From the NCBI GenBank assembly GCA_003220225.1, contig QHRU01000044.1, forward strand, positions 12,553-76,552: DNA of 64,000 bases. The letters are read 5' to 3'. This DNA is from Candidatus Rokuibacteriota bacterium. GTDB lineage: Bacteria; Methylomirabilota; Methylomirabilia; Rokubacteriales; CSP1-6. Of the stretch, positions 26,404 to 33,551 are shown one piece after another. Within the stretch, counting starts at the first letter, position 1. Every line of letters begins with the position of its first letter. The notes under the pieces were generated by a model that was given only the letters and a program-made list of their open reading frames with translations, did not search any database and was not told where the DNA came from. Both the position numbers and the translations under genes were made by a program.

Positions 26404-27129
26404 TCAGCTCCGCCGCTCCGCGCGCGCGAGCAGGACGCGGTACGGGTAGCGCTGTCCCGTCTGGTAGCTGACGGCGTGCTCCACCGGCTCGCCATTGGTC
26501 GCGTAGTACGTGCGCTCGAACATCAGCAGCGGCGAGCGCGGGCGCACCTGCAGCAGCTCGGCGACCTGGCGCGGCGCCAGGACGGCGTCGGCCACCTGCT
26601 CGAGCGTCTTGATGCGCAGATCCGATTGCCGCTCGATGGCCGCGATCAGCGACGTCTTGGACAGGTCCTCGTCGGACAGCGCGAGCGCGATGGGCGTGGG
26701 CACCCACACGGTGACGTGCTGGAACGGCCCGCTCTCCGCGTGGCGGACGCCCACGATGCGCGTGCCCTTGGAGCCCGGCGGCAGCCGCAGCGCCTGCGCG
26801 ATGTTGGCGGGGACGGCCGTCGTCTCGTGCGAGATCAGCTTCAGCCACGTCTCGTCGCCCAGCGCCATCAGGTCGTCGATCGAGCCGATCACCCGCAGCC
26901 GCGGGTCGCTGCCGGCGGCCGCCGTGCTGAAGGTGCCGCGCCCGGCGTGGCGATAGAGCCGTCCCTCCTGCACCAGGACGTCGAGGGCCTGGCGCACGGT
27001 GGGCCGGCTGACTTTGAAGCGGGCGCAGAGGCTGTGCTCGGATGCGATGCGCTCGCCCTCGCCGCGCAGGTCTCGTCGGATGGCGTCGGCGATCTGGAGA
27101 TACCGCGGAATACCCGGACGGTAGTTCAC
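26404..27129 (-). CDS. GntR/HutC-family transcriptional regulator with UTRA ligand domain
   Basis: 241 residues. The N-terminal winged helix (YLQIADAIRRDL, SEHSLCARFKVSRPTVRQAL, GRLYRHAGRGTF) covers residues 8-68, and a UTRA ligand-binding domain follows (residues about 85-235, with FQHVTVWVPTPIAL and ERTYYATNGEPVEHAVSYQ). A strong Shine-Dalgarno AGGAGG (27135-27140) with 5-nt spacing decides for the GTG at 27127-27129 over an upstream TTG. A HutC-consensus palindrome lies in its promoter, so it is probably autoregulated. HutC-type regulators usually repress until a pathway metabolite binds. Co-transcription with hyuA2 implies that it controls at least the start of the long minus-strand operon. 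Confidence 0.92.
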   Translation of the reverse strand: MNYRPGIPRYLQIADAIRRDLRGEGERIASEHSLCARFKVSRPTVRQALDVLVQEGRLYRHAGRGTFSTAAAGSDPRLRVIGSIDDLMALGDETWLKLISHETTAVPANIAQALRLPPGSKGTRIVGVRHAESGPFQHVTVWVPTPIALALSDEDLSKTSLIAAIERQSDLRIKTLEQVADAVLAPRQVAELLQVRPRSPLLMFERTYYATNGEPVEHAVSYQTGQRYPYRVLLARAERRS

Positions 27130-27154
27130 CCCGCCCTCCTGGAAGGTCAAAAGT

Positions 27155-27164
27155 TGTCTAGACA
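27155..27164. promoter_or_regulatory. Operator of the GntR regulator (HutC-type palindrome)
   Basis: The perfect 10-bp palindrome TGTCTAGACA contains GT-N-TA-N-AC, the consensus described for HutC-subfamily operators. It lies 25 bp upstream of the regulator's GTG and overlaps the last two bases of the proposed -10 box and the expected transcription start, so binding would block the promoter. Confidence 0.75.
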
Positions 27165-27191
27165 GATAGCACCGGGCCCGGGGCCGGTCAA
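27163..27191 (-). promoter_or_regulatory. Sigma-70-type promoter of the gntR-hyuA2-hyuB2 operon
   Basis: On the minus strand, TTGACC (27186-27191) and TATCTG (27163-27168) are 17 nt apart, and the -10 is preceded by TG one base away (extended -10). The -35 overlaps the stop codon of the upstream recombinase gene. Together with the overlapping operator this gives a simple repressible promoter. Confidence 0.6.
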
Positions 27192-28081
27192 GCGCGCGGA
27201 TGAAATCGGTCGTACATCCGGCGGATGGCCCCCGAGGGCAGGTGCGTATAGATCTGGGTCGTCGAGATGTCGGCGTGACCCAGCATCATCTGCACGGCGC
27301 GCAGGTCCGCCCCGCCCTCCAGCAGGTGGCTCGCGAAACAGTGGCGCAGCGTGTGCGGCGACACGCGCTGGCGCAGCCCCGCCCGGCGCGCCGCGCGCAG
27401 CACGATTTGCCAGAGCGACTGCCGGGTGAGCGGGCGGCCCCGCGGCCCGACGAAGAGCAGCGGCGACGCGCGGCGCGCGGCCGCGAGGCGGGGACGCGCC
27501 TCGGTGAGGTAGCGGTCGACCCACGCCAGCGCCTCGCCGCCGACCGGCACCAGACGCTCCTTGCGTCCCTTGCCGGTGCACTGCACGTAGCCGGCGCTGC
27601 GGTTGACGTCCGCCACGCGCAGCGTGAGCGCTTCCGTCGCGCGCAGGCCGCTGGCGTAGAGCAGCTCGAGCAGCGCGCGGTCGCGCACCCCGCGCGCCGT
27701 GGCGATGTCCGGCGCCTCGACGAGCGCGGTCACCGCCTCGCGCGAGAGCGTGCGCGGCAACGGCCGCGACCGGCGGGGCTGCTCGACGTATTCGGTCGGG
27801 TTCTCGGCGATGGCGCCCTCGCGCACGAGGTGCGCGTAGAGTCCCCGCAGCGCGGCCAGTCGGCGCGCGATCGTGGCCGGCTTGCGGCCCGCGCGGCGCT
27901 GGCGCTCCATCCACGCGAGCACGTCGTCGCGGCGCGCGGCGTCGAGCGCCCGGCGGCGCGGCCCGAGCACGCGGAGGAAGTCGCGGACGTCGCGGCGGTA
28001 GGCGTCGAGGGTGTGGCGGGACGCATTGCGCTCGGCGCTGAGGGCGGTGAGGAACTCCTCGAGCGCGCGCTCGGCCTCCAC
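27188..28081 (-). CDS. xerD: Tyrosine recombinase of the XerC/XerD type
   Basis: 297 residues, the usual length for XerC/XerD. N-terminal SAM-like core-binding domain at 1-90. All catalytic residues are present: Arg147 (SGLRATE), Lys171 (GKGRKERLVP), His243 and Arg246 (SPHTLRHCFASH), His269 (LGHADISTTQIYTH) and Tyr278. No integration-site repeats or phage genes flank it, so it is likely the housekeeping chromosome-dimer recombinase rather than an integrase; XerC versus XerD is not certain. Start is GTG 28079-28081, with no Shine-Dalgarno but a TAGCAT box 6 nt upstream. Confidence 0.88.
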   Translation of the reverse strand: MEAERALEEFLTALSAERNASRHTLDAYRRDVRDFLRVLGPRRRALDAARRDDVLAWMERQRRAGRKPATIARRLAALRGLYAHLVREGAIAENPTEYVEQPRRSRPLPRTLSREAVTALVEAPDIATARGVRDRALLELLYASGLRATEALTLRVADVNRSAGYVQCTGKGRKERLVPVGGEALAWVDRYLTEARPRLAAARRASPLLFVGPRGRPLTRQSLWQIVLRAARRAGLRQRVSPHTLRHCFASHLLEGGADLRAVQMMLGHADISTTQIYTHLPSGAIRRMYDRFHPRA

Positions 28082-28087
28082 CCGGCC

Positions 28088-28093
28088 ATGCTA
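28088..28093 (-). promoter_or_regulatory. -10 element of a probably leaderless xer transcript
   Basis: TAGCAT on the minus strand ends 6 nt before the GTG of the recombinase gene. The start codon has no Shine-Dalgarno. The same hexamer at the same type of distance precedes several other genes in this window. Confidence 0.45.
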
Positions 28094-28101
28094 ACAGGAC
28101 A

Positions 28102-28129
28102 ACGGCACGGAGCCGAAGCTCCGTGCCGT
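28102..28129 (-). terminator. Perfect hairpin with UUCG tetraloop
   Basis: A 12-bp perfect stem ACGGCACGGAGC / GCTCCGTGCCGT closes a 4-base loop. Read on the minus strand the loop is C(TTCG)G, the exceptionally stable tetraloop, while on plus it is CGAA. It lies between the stop of the secreted protein and the recombinase promoter, so it most likely ends the former transcript. A U-tract is weak (TGTCCTGTT). Confidence 0.65.
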
Positions 28130-28143
28130 CCTCCGCCCCGATT

Positions 28144-28517
28144 TTACGGACTACCGACCGGTCTTCCTGTCGATCTCTCCTGGTCCTTCATCCGCTCGCG
28201 GTCCTTGTCGTCCGGCTTCACCTTGTCGTCACCCAGCCGCGGGCTGGCCGACGGCGTCTGCGTGTTGGTGTCCGTGCTCACGCTGCCGGAGCCGGTCGCG
28301 CTGCCACTCGGGCTCGCGCCCGGGCTCTGCGTGTCCGGGGCGTTGGACTGGCCACTCGCGTTCGTGTTCGTGTCCACGCCGACGCTCGGGCTCACCCCGA
28401 CGCCGATGTTCGGGCTCACGTTCGGATTGATGGTCGTGTTCTGCGCGATGGCGGGCCGACCCCCACGACGAGCGCCGCCAGCGAAGCCGCCGCGATCGAA
28501 GCGTACCGCTGCTTCAT
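28144..28517 (-). pseudogene. Secreted Ser/Thr/Asn-rich low-complexity protein, broken by a 1-nt frameshift
   Basis: ATG 28515-28517, behind an AGGGGG Shine-Dalgarno-like run, opens a clear signal peptide (MKQRYASIAAASLAALVVG), but this frame loses sense at the run of five G on the minus strand (plus 28460-28464). The next frame continues with a signal-peptidase-like AIA cleavage site, then QNTTINPNVSPNIGVGVS and a long stretch of Ser, Thr, Asn, Gly and Pro, ending in a charged tail (DDKVKPDDKDRERMKDQE). Adding one G to the run would join the frames into a normal exported protein of about 124 residues. Function unknown. Confidence 0.7.
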
Positions 28518-28573
28518 TCCAGAACCCCCTGTGTGTTGGTTGCGGGCGAGTGATCACCCCGCACCGGGCGGTT

Positions 28574-28593
28574 GCAGGCGTGGTGCCACCTGC
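28574..28593 (-). terminator. Hairpin after the second acyl-CoA dehydrogenase gene
   Basis: GCAGG-cg-TGG-tg-CCA-CCTGC forms an 8-bp stem with a 2-nt bulge, 25 bp past the stop at 28618 on the minus strand. No U-tract follows, so its termination role is uncertain. Confidence 0.3.
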
Positions 28594-28617
28594 GCGCGTG
28601 CGGAATGCATGGAGGGT

Positions 28618-29775
28618 CTACAACGGGCGCGGCGCGCCGAGCTCGCGCGCGATCACCGTGCGCTGGATCTGGTTGGTGCCTTCGTAGATCTGCGTGATCT
28701 TCGCGTCACGCATGAAGCGCTCGACGGGATACTCGCGCGTGTAGCCGTAGCCGCCGAAGACCTGCACGGCGTCGGTGGTGACCCTCATCGCCGCGTCGCT
28801 CGCGAAGCACTTCGCCATCGACGACTCCATCGAGGTCGCGGTGGCGCCGCGGTCGACGAGCGCGGCCGCGTGATGGACCATGAGTCGCGACGCGTGGACG
28901 GCCATCGCCATGTCCGCGAGCATGAACTGGATCCCCTGGAAGGCGGCGATCGGCTGGCCGAACTGGCTCCGCTCCTTCGCGTAGGCGACGGCCGCGTCGA
29001 GCGCGGCCTGGGCGATGCCCACCGCCTGCGCGCCCACGGCCGGCCGCGAGTGGTCGAGTGCGCCCAGCGCGACGCGGAAGCCCTCGCCCTCGCCGCCGAG
29101 CCGGTTCTCCACGGGGACCTCGCAGTCCGCGAGGTGGATGGCGACGGTCGGCGAGCCGCGGATCCCCAGCTTGCGCTCGAGCTTGCCGAGGGCGAAGCCG
29201 GGGAACGCCGGCTCCACGAGAAACGCCGTCACGCCCTTGTGGCCGCTCCCCCGGTCCACGGTGGCGAAGAGCGTGAGCACCGAGGCGTGCGAGCCGTTGG
29301 TCACCCACATCTTGGTGCCGTTGAGCACGTAGCGGTCACCGTGGCGCACGGCCGTCGTCGTCATGCTGCCGGCGTCGGAGCCCGCGCCCGGCTCCGAGAT
29401 CGACAGCGCGCACGTGACCTCGCCCGAGGCCAGCCGCGGCAGGTAGCGGCGCTTCTGCGCCTCGGTCCCATGCGAGACGAGCGGATAGCCGGCCGCGTAC
29501 TGCACGAGATAGATGACGGCGGTCGACGCGCACGCCCACGCGATCTCCTCCACGGCGAGGCAGAACGCCAGCGCGCCGAGCCCGGCACCGCCGTACGCCT
29601 CAGGCACGTAGAGGCCCATCAACCCCTGATCGCCGAGGAGGCGCAATTGCTCGGCGGGGTACGACTCCGTTTCGTCCACCTGCGCGGCGAGCGGCGCGAT
29701 GCGCTCGCGGGCCACCGCGCGCGCCAGCTCGCGGGTCTGCCGCTCGTCTTCACCGAGCCAGAACGCGTCGCGCAT
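28618..29775 (-). CDS. Acyl-CoA dehydrogenase, copy 2
   Basis: A 385-residue flavoprotein with intact family motifs: [49 protein letters not shown] and the catalytic glutamate in [11 protein letters not shown], as in short/medium-chain enzymes. Unlike copy 1 it has the normal active site. Stands alone, not in the long operon. ATG 29773-29775 has no Shine-Dalgarno but lies 6 nt downstream of a GATAAT box. Electron acceptor would be ETF; no etf gene is in the window. Confidence 0.93.
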   Translation of the reverse strand: MRDAFWLGEDERQTRELARAVARERIAPLAAQVDETESYPAEQLRLLGDQGLMGLYVPEAYGGAGLGALAFCLAVEEIAWACASTAVIYLVQYAAGYPLVSHGTEAQKRRYLPRLASGEVTCALSISEPGAGSDAGSMTTTAVRHGDRYVLNGTKMWVTNGSHASVLTLFATVDRGSGHKGVTAFLVEPAFPGFALGKLERKLGIRGSPTVAIHLADCEVPVENRLGGEGEGFRVALGALDHSRPAVGAQAVGIAQAALDAAVAYAKERSQFGQPIAAFQGIQFMLADMAMAVHASRLMVHHAAALVDRGATATSMESSMAKCFASDAAMRVTTDAVQVFGGYGYTREYPVERFMRDAKITQIYEGTNQIQRTVIARELGAPRPL

Positions 29776-29781
29776 GCCGCG

Positions 29782-29809
29782 ATTATCTCCCCTCGTGACG
29801 GTCCTTCAA
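29782..29809 (-). promoter_or_regulatory. Promoter of acyl-CoA dehydrogenase copy 2, leaderless type
   Basis: On the minus strand TTGAAG (29804-29809) and GATAAT (29782-29787) are 16 nt apart. The -10 ends 6 nt before the ATG, so the transcript would start at or next to the start codon. Confidence 0.55.
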
Positions 29810-29879
29810 ACCGTGGCCCATCAGGGCGCCTCCGCCGCGCGCGAAACGCCCGCTGCGATCGAGGAGGTCAGGATGCCGC

Positions 29880-30029
29880 GGCTCGAAACTGCTCGCCGGG
29901 CAGAAGATGGTCCCGCTGAGCCGCGACGAGGCCTACGCGCTCACGTCGATGGTCGGCGACTGCCGCGTCACCCAGGTGGTGGACATCCGCAAGGGTGGGC
30001 ACTGCATGATCCCGAAGAACATCTTCGTC
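29880..30029 (+). pseudogene. C-terminal fragment of an acetamidase/formamidase-family gene
   Basis: About 50 plus-strand codons read GSKLLAGQKMVPLSRDEAY and then a stretch with TSMVGDCRVTQVVDIRKG and HCMIPKNIF, which matches the C-terminal end of FmdA/AmdA-type amidases (LSREDAY, SxAxDLxIxxxVD, LPKxIF). No N-terminal part exists in any frame to the left, and the frame runs without a stop into the 3' end of the convergent hydroxyacyl-CoA dehydrogenase gene. It is a decayed leftover, presumably the result of a deletion. The rest of the 29776-30051 gap shows nothing else except the divergent promoter. Confidence 0.65.
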
Positions 30030-30051
30030 ACGAAGCAGGTGCTGCTGACGG

Positions 30052-30909
30052 CTACGTGCCCTCGTACCGGTAGAAGCCGCGCCCGGTCTTGCGGCCGAGG
30101 TGGCCGGCCAGGACCATGCGCTTGAGCAGCGGCGGCGGCGCGTAGCGCGGCTCGCGGAACTCCTCGAACATCACCTCGGCGACGTACATGGTCGTGTCGA
30201 GGCCGACGAGATCGAGCAGCGTGAAGGGCCCCATCGGGTGGCCGCAGCCGAGCTTCATCGCGGCGTCGATGTCCTCGAGCGTGGCCAGCCCGCCCTCGTA
30301 GACGCGGATCGCGTCGAGCAGATAGGGCACGAGCAGCCGGTTCACGATGAAGGCCGTCGAGTCCTTCGCCTGCACCGGCGTCTTGCCGACGGCGCGCGCC
30401 CACTCGGTGACCGTCTTCACGGCGGCCTCGTCGGTGAGGATCGTGCGCACGACCTCGACCAGCTTCATCAGCGGCACCGGGTTGAAGAAGTGCACGCCGA
30501 GCACCTGCCCCGGCCGCCTGGTGGCCGCCGCCATCGCCGTCACGTTGCACGACGACGTGTTGGAGGCGAGGATCGCGTGCGGCGGACAGATCCGGTCGAG
30601 CTTGGCGAACGTCTCGTTCTTGAGGACCTGGTTCTCGGTCATCGCCTCCACGACGAGATCGGAGGCCTTGAGCTCCTCCAGCCGCGTCGTGCCCGCGATG
30701 CGGCCCAGCGTCTCGTCCTTCGCCTTCGCCTCGAGCTTGCCCTTGGCCACGAGGCCCTCGAGCGTCTGGCGCAGCCGCTCGAGGCCGCGCGTGACGAGCG
30801 CGTCGTCGGCCTCGACGAACAGCACGTCGAAGCCGGCCTGCGCCGCGACCTGCACGATGCCGGAGCCCATGAGACCGCAGCCGATCACGCCGACGTTCTT
30901 GATGGCCAT
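30052..30909 (-). CDS. 3-hydroxybutyryl-CoA dehydrogenase
   Basis: A 285-residue NAD-dependent enzyme of normal length for Hbd/PaaH. Rossmann motif GVIGCGLMGSGIVQVAA near residue 6, NTSSCNVTAMA, the catalytic histidine in GVHFFNPVPLMKLVEVV, DSTAFIVNRLLVPYL and the C-terminal LGRKTGRGFYRYEG. ATG 30907-30909 has a good Shine-Dalgarno (AGGAAGG, 5-nt spacing), which decides the start over a longer frame. Reversibly oxidises 3-hydroxybutyryl-CoA-like substrates. Closer to clostridial Hbd than the lambda-crystallin-like enzyme at 16376. Confidence 0.92.
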   Translation of the reverse strand: MAIKNVGVIGCGLMGSGIVQVAAQAGFDVLFVEADDALVTRGLERLRQTLEGLVAKGKLEAKAKDETLGRIAGTTRLEELKASDLVVEAMTENQVLKNETFAKLDRICPPHAILASNTSSCNVTAMAAATRRPGQVLGVHFFNPVPLMKLVEVVRTILTDEAAVKTVTEWARAVGKTPVQAKDSTAFIVNRLLVPYLLDAIRVYEGGLATLEDIDAAMKLGCGHPMGPFTLLDLVGLDTTMYVAEVMFEEFREPRYAPPPLLKRMVLAGHLGRKTGRGFYRYEGT

Positions 30910-30943
30910 GAATCCTTCCTGTGACGTTCGAGTTCGAGCGGCG

Positions 30944-31273
30944 CTACTTCGAGCGGCGGCCGGGCAGCGGCGCCGGCTCGTAGTGCGTGCCGGGCGGGCA
31001 GGGATTGCGGACGGTGACCGAGACGTCGCCATAGCGGACGCTGCCGTCCTCCTGCACCTCGCCGAGTCCGCGGCGCACCGGCGCGGGCCCTTCGGCGCGC
31101 AGCGACTCCTGGTAGGCGGTGTCGCGGCTCTGCGCCCGCGGCGCCGTGAGGTCGAGGAGCATCGACGCGCGGATCGGCGTCTTCACCTCGTCGGCGGCGG
31201 CGACGCCGGTGGCGGCGAGGGCGCCCAGCAGGGCGGCGGCGAGCACGGTGGTCGGCCTCATGCGTCTATTCAT
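30944..31273 (-). CDS. Small exported protein of unknown function
   Basis: 109 residues from ATG 31271-31273, or 105 from ATG 31259-31261, which avoids an 8-bp overlap with apt; the sequence does not decide. A Sec signal peptide is evident (RPTTVLAAALLGALAATGVAAADE, cleavage after AAA or A-D). The mature part, about 80 residues, has a DLTAPRAQSRDTAYQESLRA segment and a NPCPPGTHYEPAPLPGRRSK tail with a single cysteine. No family recognised. Co-oriented and abutting apt, so probably co-transcribed. Confidence 0.65.
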   Translation of the reverse strand: MNRRMRPTTVLAAALLGALAATGVAAADEVKTPIRASMLLDLTAPRAQSRDTAYQESLRAEGPAPVRRGLGEVQEDGSVRYGDVSVTVRNPCPPGTHYEPAPLPGRRSK

Positions 31274-31802
31274 ACACGATCAGCGAGTGGAGGGGGTAGT
31301 CCTTCAATTTCTCGCGGCCCTTCAGGAAGGCCAGCTCGATCATGAACGCCACGCCCACGACCTTGCCGCCGAGCTGCTGGACCAGACGCAGCGTCGCCGC
31401 CATCGTCCCGCCGGTGGCCAGCAGGTCGTCCACCGCCAGCACCCGCTGCCCCGGCTTGACGGCGTCCTCGTGGACGGCCAGCGCGTCGCGCCCGTACTCG
31501 AGCTCGTACTCCACCTCGATGGTCTTGCCGGGGAGCTTGCCGAGCTTGCGGACAGGAACGAAGCCGGCTCCGAGCTGATGCGCGACCGCGCCGGCGAAGA
31601 TGAATCCCCGCGACTCGATACCGACGACGACGTCCACCCGCTCCTTCGCGTAGCGCTCGGCCAGCATGTCAACAACCGCCCGGAAGGCGGGGCCGTCCTT
31701 CAGGAGGGTGGTGATGTCCTTGAAGAGGATCCCCTCGGTCGGGAAGTCCTTGATGTCGCGAATCTTGGCGCGGAGCTCGGCGACGTTCATGCCGGCGCCC
31801 AT
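31266..31802 (-). CDS. apt: Adenine phosphoribosyltransferase
   Basis: A type I phosphoribosyltransferase converting adenine and PRPP to AMP (purine salvage), cytosolic. Family marks: IRDIKDFPTEGILFKDITTLL at the N-terminus, GIESRGFIFAGAVA, KLGKLPGKTIEVEYELEYG and the PRPP-binding loop VLAVDDLLATGGTM. Two starts are possible: ATG 31800-31802 (178 aa) and ATG 31788-31790 (174 aa). The shorter fits the family N-terminus, and a TATTAC box ends 13 nt before it. Stop TAG overlaps the next gene's possible start. Confidence 0.95.
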   Translation of the reverse strand: MGAGMNVAELRAKIRDIKDFPTEGILFKDITTLLKDGPAFRAVVDMLAERYAKERVDVVVGIESRGFIFAGAVAHQLGAGFVPVRKLGKLPGKTIEVEYELEYGRDALAVHEDAVKPGQRVLAVDDLLATGGTMAATLRLVQQLGGKVVGVAFMIELAFLKGREKLKDYPLHSLIVYE

Positions 31803-31990
31803 GGTAATAGAGGCTCCTCACACCCCGCAAGAACCCCTCCCTCAGAACGCAGCGGGGAGCCGTGATGTTTGCACCGCGCGGCAGCCTCTCCGGTCCGCGC
31901 TGCAGGTGTCTGCGACGGGGTTCCGGAAGCGATCGCAAGTCTTTCCAGTCAGTTAGAGGTTCGGCATGTGCCTTGAGTATCACTGCGGGC

Positions 31991-32203
31991 ATGGAAAGGA
32001 GGTTTCGAACCCCCACGCGTTTCAGGATGATCCCGGTACTCGGCGGCGGCCACGACGCAGCTGCCGCCTCCAGCGGCAGCTCGACCAGCGGTGGCTCGGC
32101 TACGAGCGACTCGACCGGCTCGGTCGCGGTCACCTCGGAGCCGCTCGCTCTGTTCGCTGTCGGTCTCGGGCTGCTCGGCGCGCGTTACCTGCGCCGGCGC
32201 TAA
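31991..32203 (+). CDS. Small protein with a PEP-CTERM-like C-terminal sorting signal
   Basis: About 70 residues if started at ATG 31991; the start is uncertain and a strong AAGGAGG (31995-32001) lies just inside it without a matching downstream start. The middle is Ser/Gly/Thr-rich (SSGSSTSGGSATSDSTGS) and the end is SEPLALFAVGLGLLGARYLRRR minus nothing: a Glu-Pro pair, a hydrophobic helix and a terminal arginine cluster right before TAA, as in PEP-CTERM or exosortase substrates. It is the only gene-like content of the 31803-32261 gap besides a 9-bp inverted repeat (32059-32081) within it. May be a fragment of a longer exported protein. Confidence 0.4.
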   Translation: MERRFRTPTRFRMIPVLGGGHDAAAASSGSSTSGGSATSDSTGSVAVTSEPLALFAVGLGLLGARYLRRR

Positions 32204-32261
32204 GACCCGTTCGCTCCCCACGCGCGTCGTCGGCTCGTCCGGCGGCGTTCGTGCTTACGGC

Positions 32262-32687
32262 CTATACGCTCGAGCGCGCGGGACCGAGCAGCTCGGCCAC
32301 CGTCCGGCAGAACTCGTCGATGGGGATCGGCTTGCGGAAGTACGCGGCGAAGTCGGTCGCGCGGGTCGCCGGATAGTCCTCGTAGAACGCGGTGACGGCG
32401 ACGACGGGAATGCGCGCGACGTCGAGGTCCCGCCGCCCGCGCAGCCAGCGCACGAAGGCGAGACCGTCTTCCGTCGGCAGCGCCAGGTCCGAGACGATGA
32501 GGTCGGGCCGGAGGGTGTGCAGGTAGCCCCGGGCGTGCTGGACCGTGTCGGCCAGGAGCACCCGCGCGCCGCACGCGTCGAGGATCGCGCGCAGCAGCTC
32601 GAGGGTGTCAGGATCGTTCTCGAGGACGAGGATCGTGAACCCCCGGAGATCGACCAGTTTCGACGCTCGTTGGGCGTTGGTGCTCAT
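32262..32687 (-). CDS. Single-domain response regulator (CheY-like receiver)
   Basis: 141 residues, one receiver domain. The acidic pair is in VLENDPD (residues 23-26), the phosphoacceptor is Asp67 in LIVSDLALP, Thr99 in VAVTAFYED and Lys119 in FRKPIP complete the active site. No output domain and no histidine kinase nearby, so it is an orphan of the CheY/Spo0F type. The 111-bp upstream gap contains an inverted repeat GGAAAA-GA-TTTTCC (32754-32767) and a weak TGGGCA/TAGACT promoter pair ending 14 nt before the ATG. Confidence 0.92.
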   Translation of the reverse strand: MSTNAQRASKLVDLRGFTILVLENDPDTLELLRAILDACGARVLLADTVQHARGYLHTLRPDLIVSDLALPTEDGLAFVRWLRGRRDLDVARIPVVAVTAFYEDYPATRATDFAAYFRKPIPIDEFCRTVAELLGPARSSV

Positions 32688-32798
32688 TCGGCGAGGCCTA
32701 CAGTCTATTCGTACTGGATACCGATGCCCATCGTCAAGGAATCGCGCAGGGTGGGAAAAGATTTTCCTATGCGGCCGGGTTCGACGACGTGGGGGTGA

Positions 32799-33551
32799 TC
32801 AGGGCACGGGATCGAGGCGCGCGATCGCGGCCGGCAGCGCGGCCAGGCTCGAGACCACGGCGTCGGGGCGCCGCGCGCCGAGCGCCTTGAGCGAGGCGTC
32901 GGTCACCTGCACCACGCGCATGCCCGCCGCGCGCGCGCCCTCGACGTCCAGGATGGCGTCGTCGCCCACGTGGATGGCGCGGGCGGGCTCGGCGCCCAGC
33001 GCGCGCAGCGCGCCGAGGAAGATCGCGGGGTCGGGCTTGCGCACGCGCGTCTCGTCGGAGAACGCCGTGTGGGCGAAGCAGCCGAGCAGGCCGTAGCGCT
33101 CGAGCACACGACGCAGCGTTACGCCGGGCGTGCGCATCGTGTTCGAGACCACCGCGAGGGTGTAGCCGAGGTCGCGGAGCGTCCGCAGCGCTTTGAGCGC
33201 GCCGTCGTCGACCGCCGGCGGCACCATCAGAATCGGCCGCGCGTAGGCGTCCACGAGCGCCGCCAGGACGTCGCCGGGCAGCCGTATTGCGAGCGCGCGG
33301 TCGATGCCGCCCACGATCGCGCGCACGTGGTCCTCGACCGGCACGTCGCGGTGCTTGGCCCAGATGCGGCCGAGGTGCGATGCGGATTCATCGTACGCGC
33401 GATCGAGCGCCGTCGCCGAGGTGCGCACGCCCGCGCCGGCGAGGATCGTCTCGAAGTCCTTCATGCGCCGCGTCTTGTAGCGGTTGTCGCTGGAGGGCGG
33501 GTCGAAGAGCAGCGTGCCCCAGAAGTCGATGGTGATCGCGCGAACGGTCAC
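32799..33551 (-). CDS. HAD-superfamily hydrolase
   Basis: A 250-residue haloacid-dehalogenase-like phosphatase. Motif I AITIDFWGTLLFD gives the nucleophile Asp9, motif II is LAVVSNTM, the lysine of RVRKPDPAIF is motif III, and HVGDDAILDVEGARAAGM is motif IV. Cap domain between residues about 20 and 100. GTG 33549-33551 overlaps the enoyl-CoA hydratase stop. Probably a phosphatase of small phosphorylated metabolites; the substrate cannot be told. Confidence 0.9.
   Translation of the reverse strand: MTVRAITIDFWGTLLFDPPSSDNRYKTRRMKDFETILAGAGVRTSATALDRAYDESASHLGRIWAKHRDVPVEDHVRAIVGGIDRALAIRLPGDVLAALVDAYARPILMVPPAVDDGALKALRTLRDLGYTLAVVSNTMRTPGVTLRRVLERYGLLGCFAHTAFSDETRVRKPDPAIFLGALRALGAEPARAIHVGDDAILDVEGARAAGMRVVQVTDASLKALGARRPDAVVSSLAALPAAIARLDPVP

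Noticed and set aside
27188-28081. Integrase of a mobile element
   Set aside because: Length and motifs match XerC/XerD and there are no flanking repeats, tRNA or cargo genes.
32754-32767. GGAAAA-GA-TTTTCC as operator of the receiver gene
   Set aside because: A single 6-bp inverted repeat without other copies is too weak to annotate as a site.
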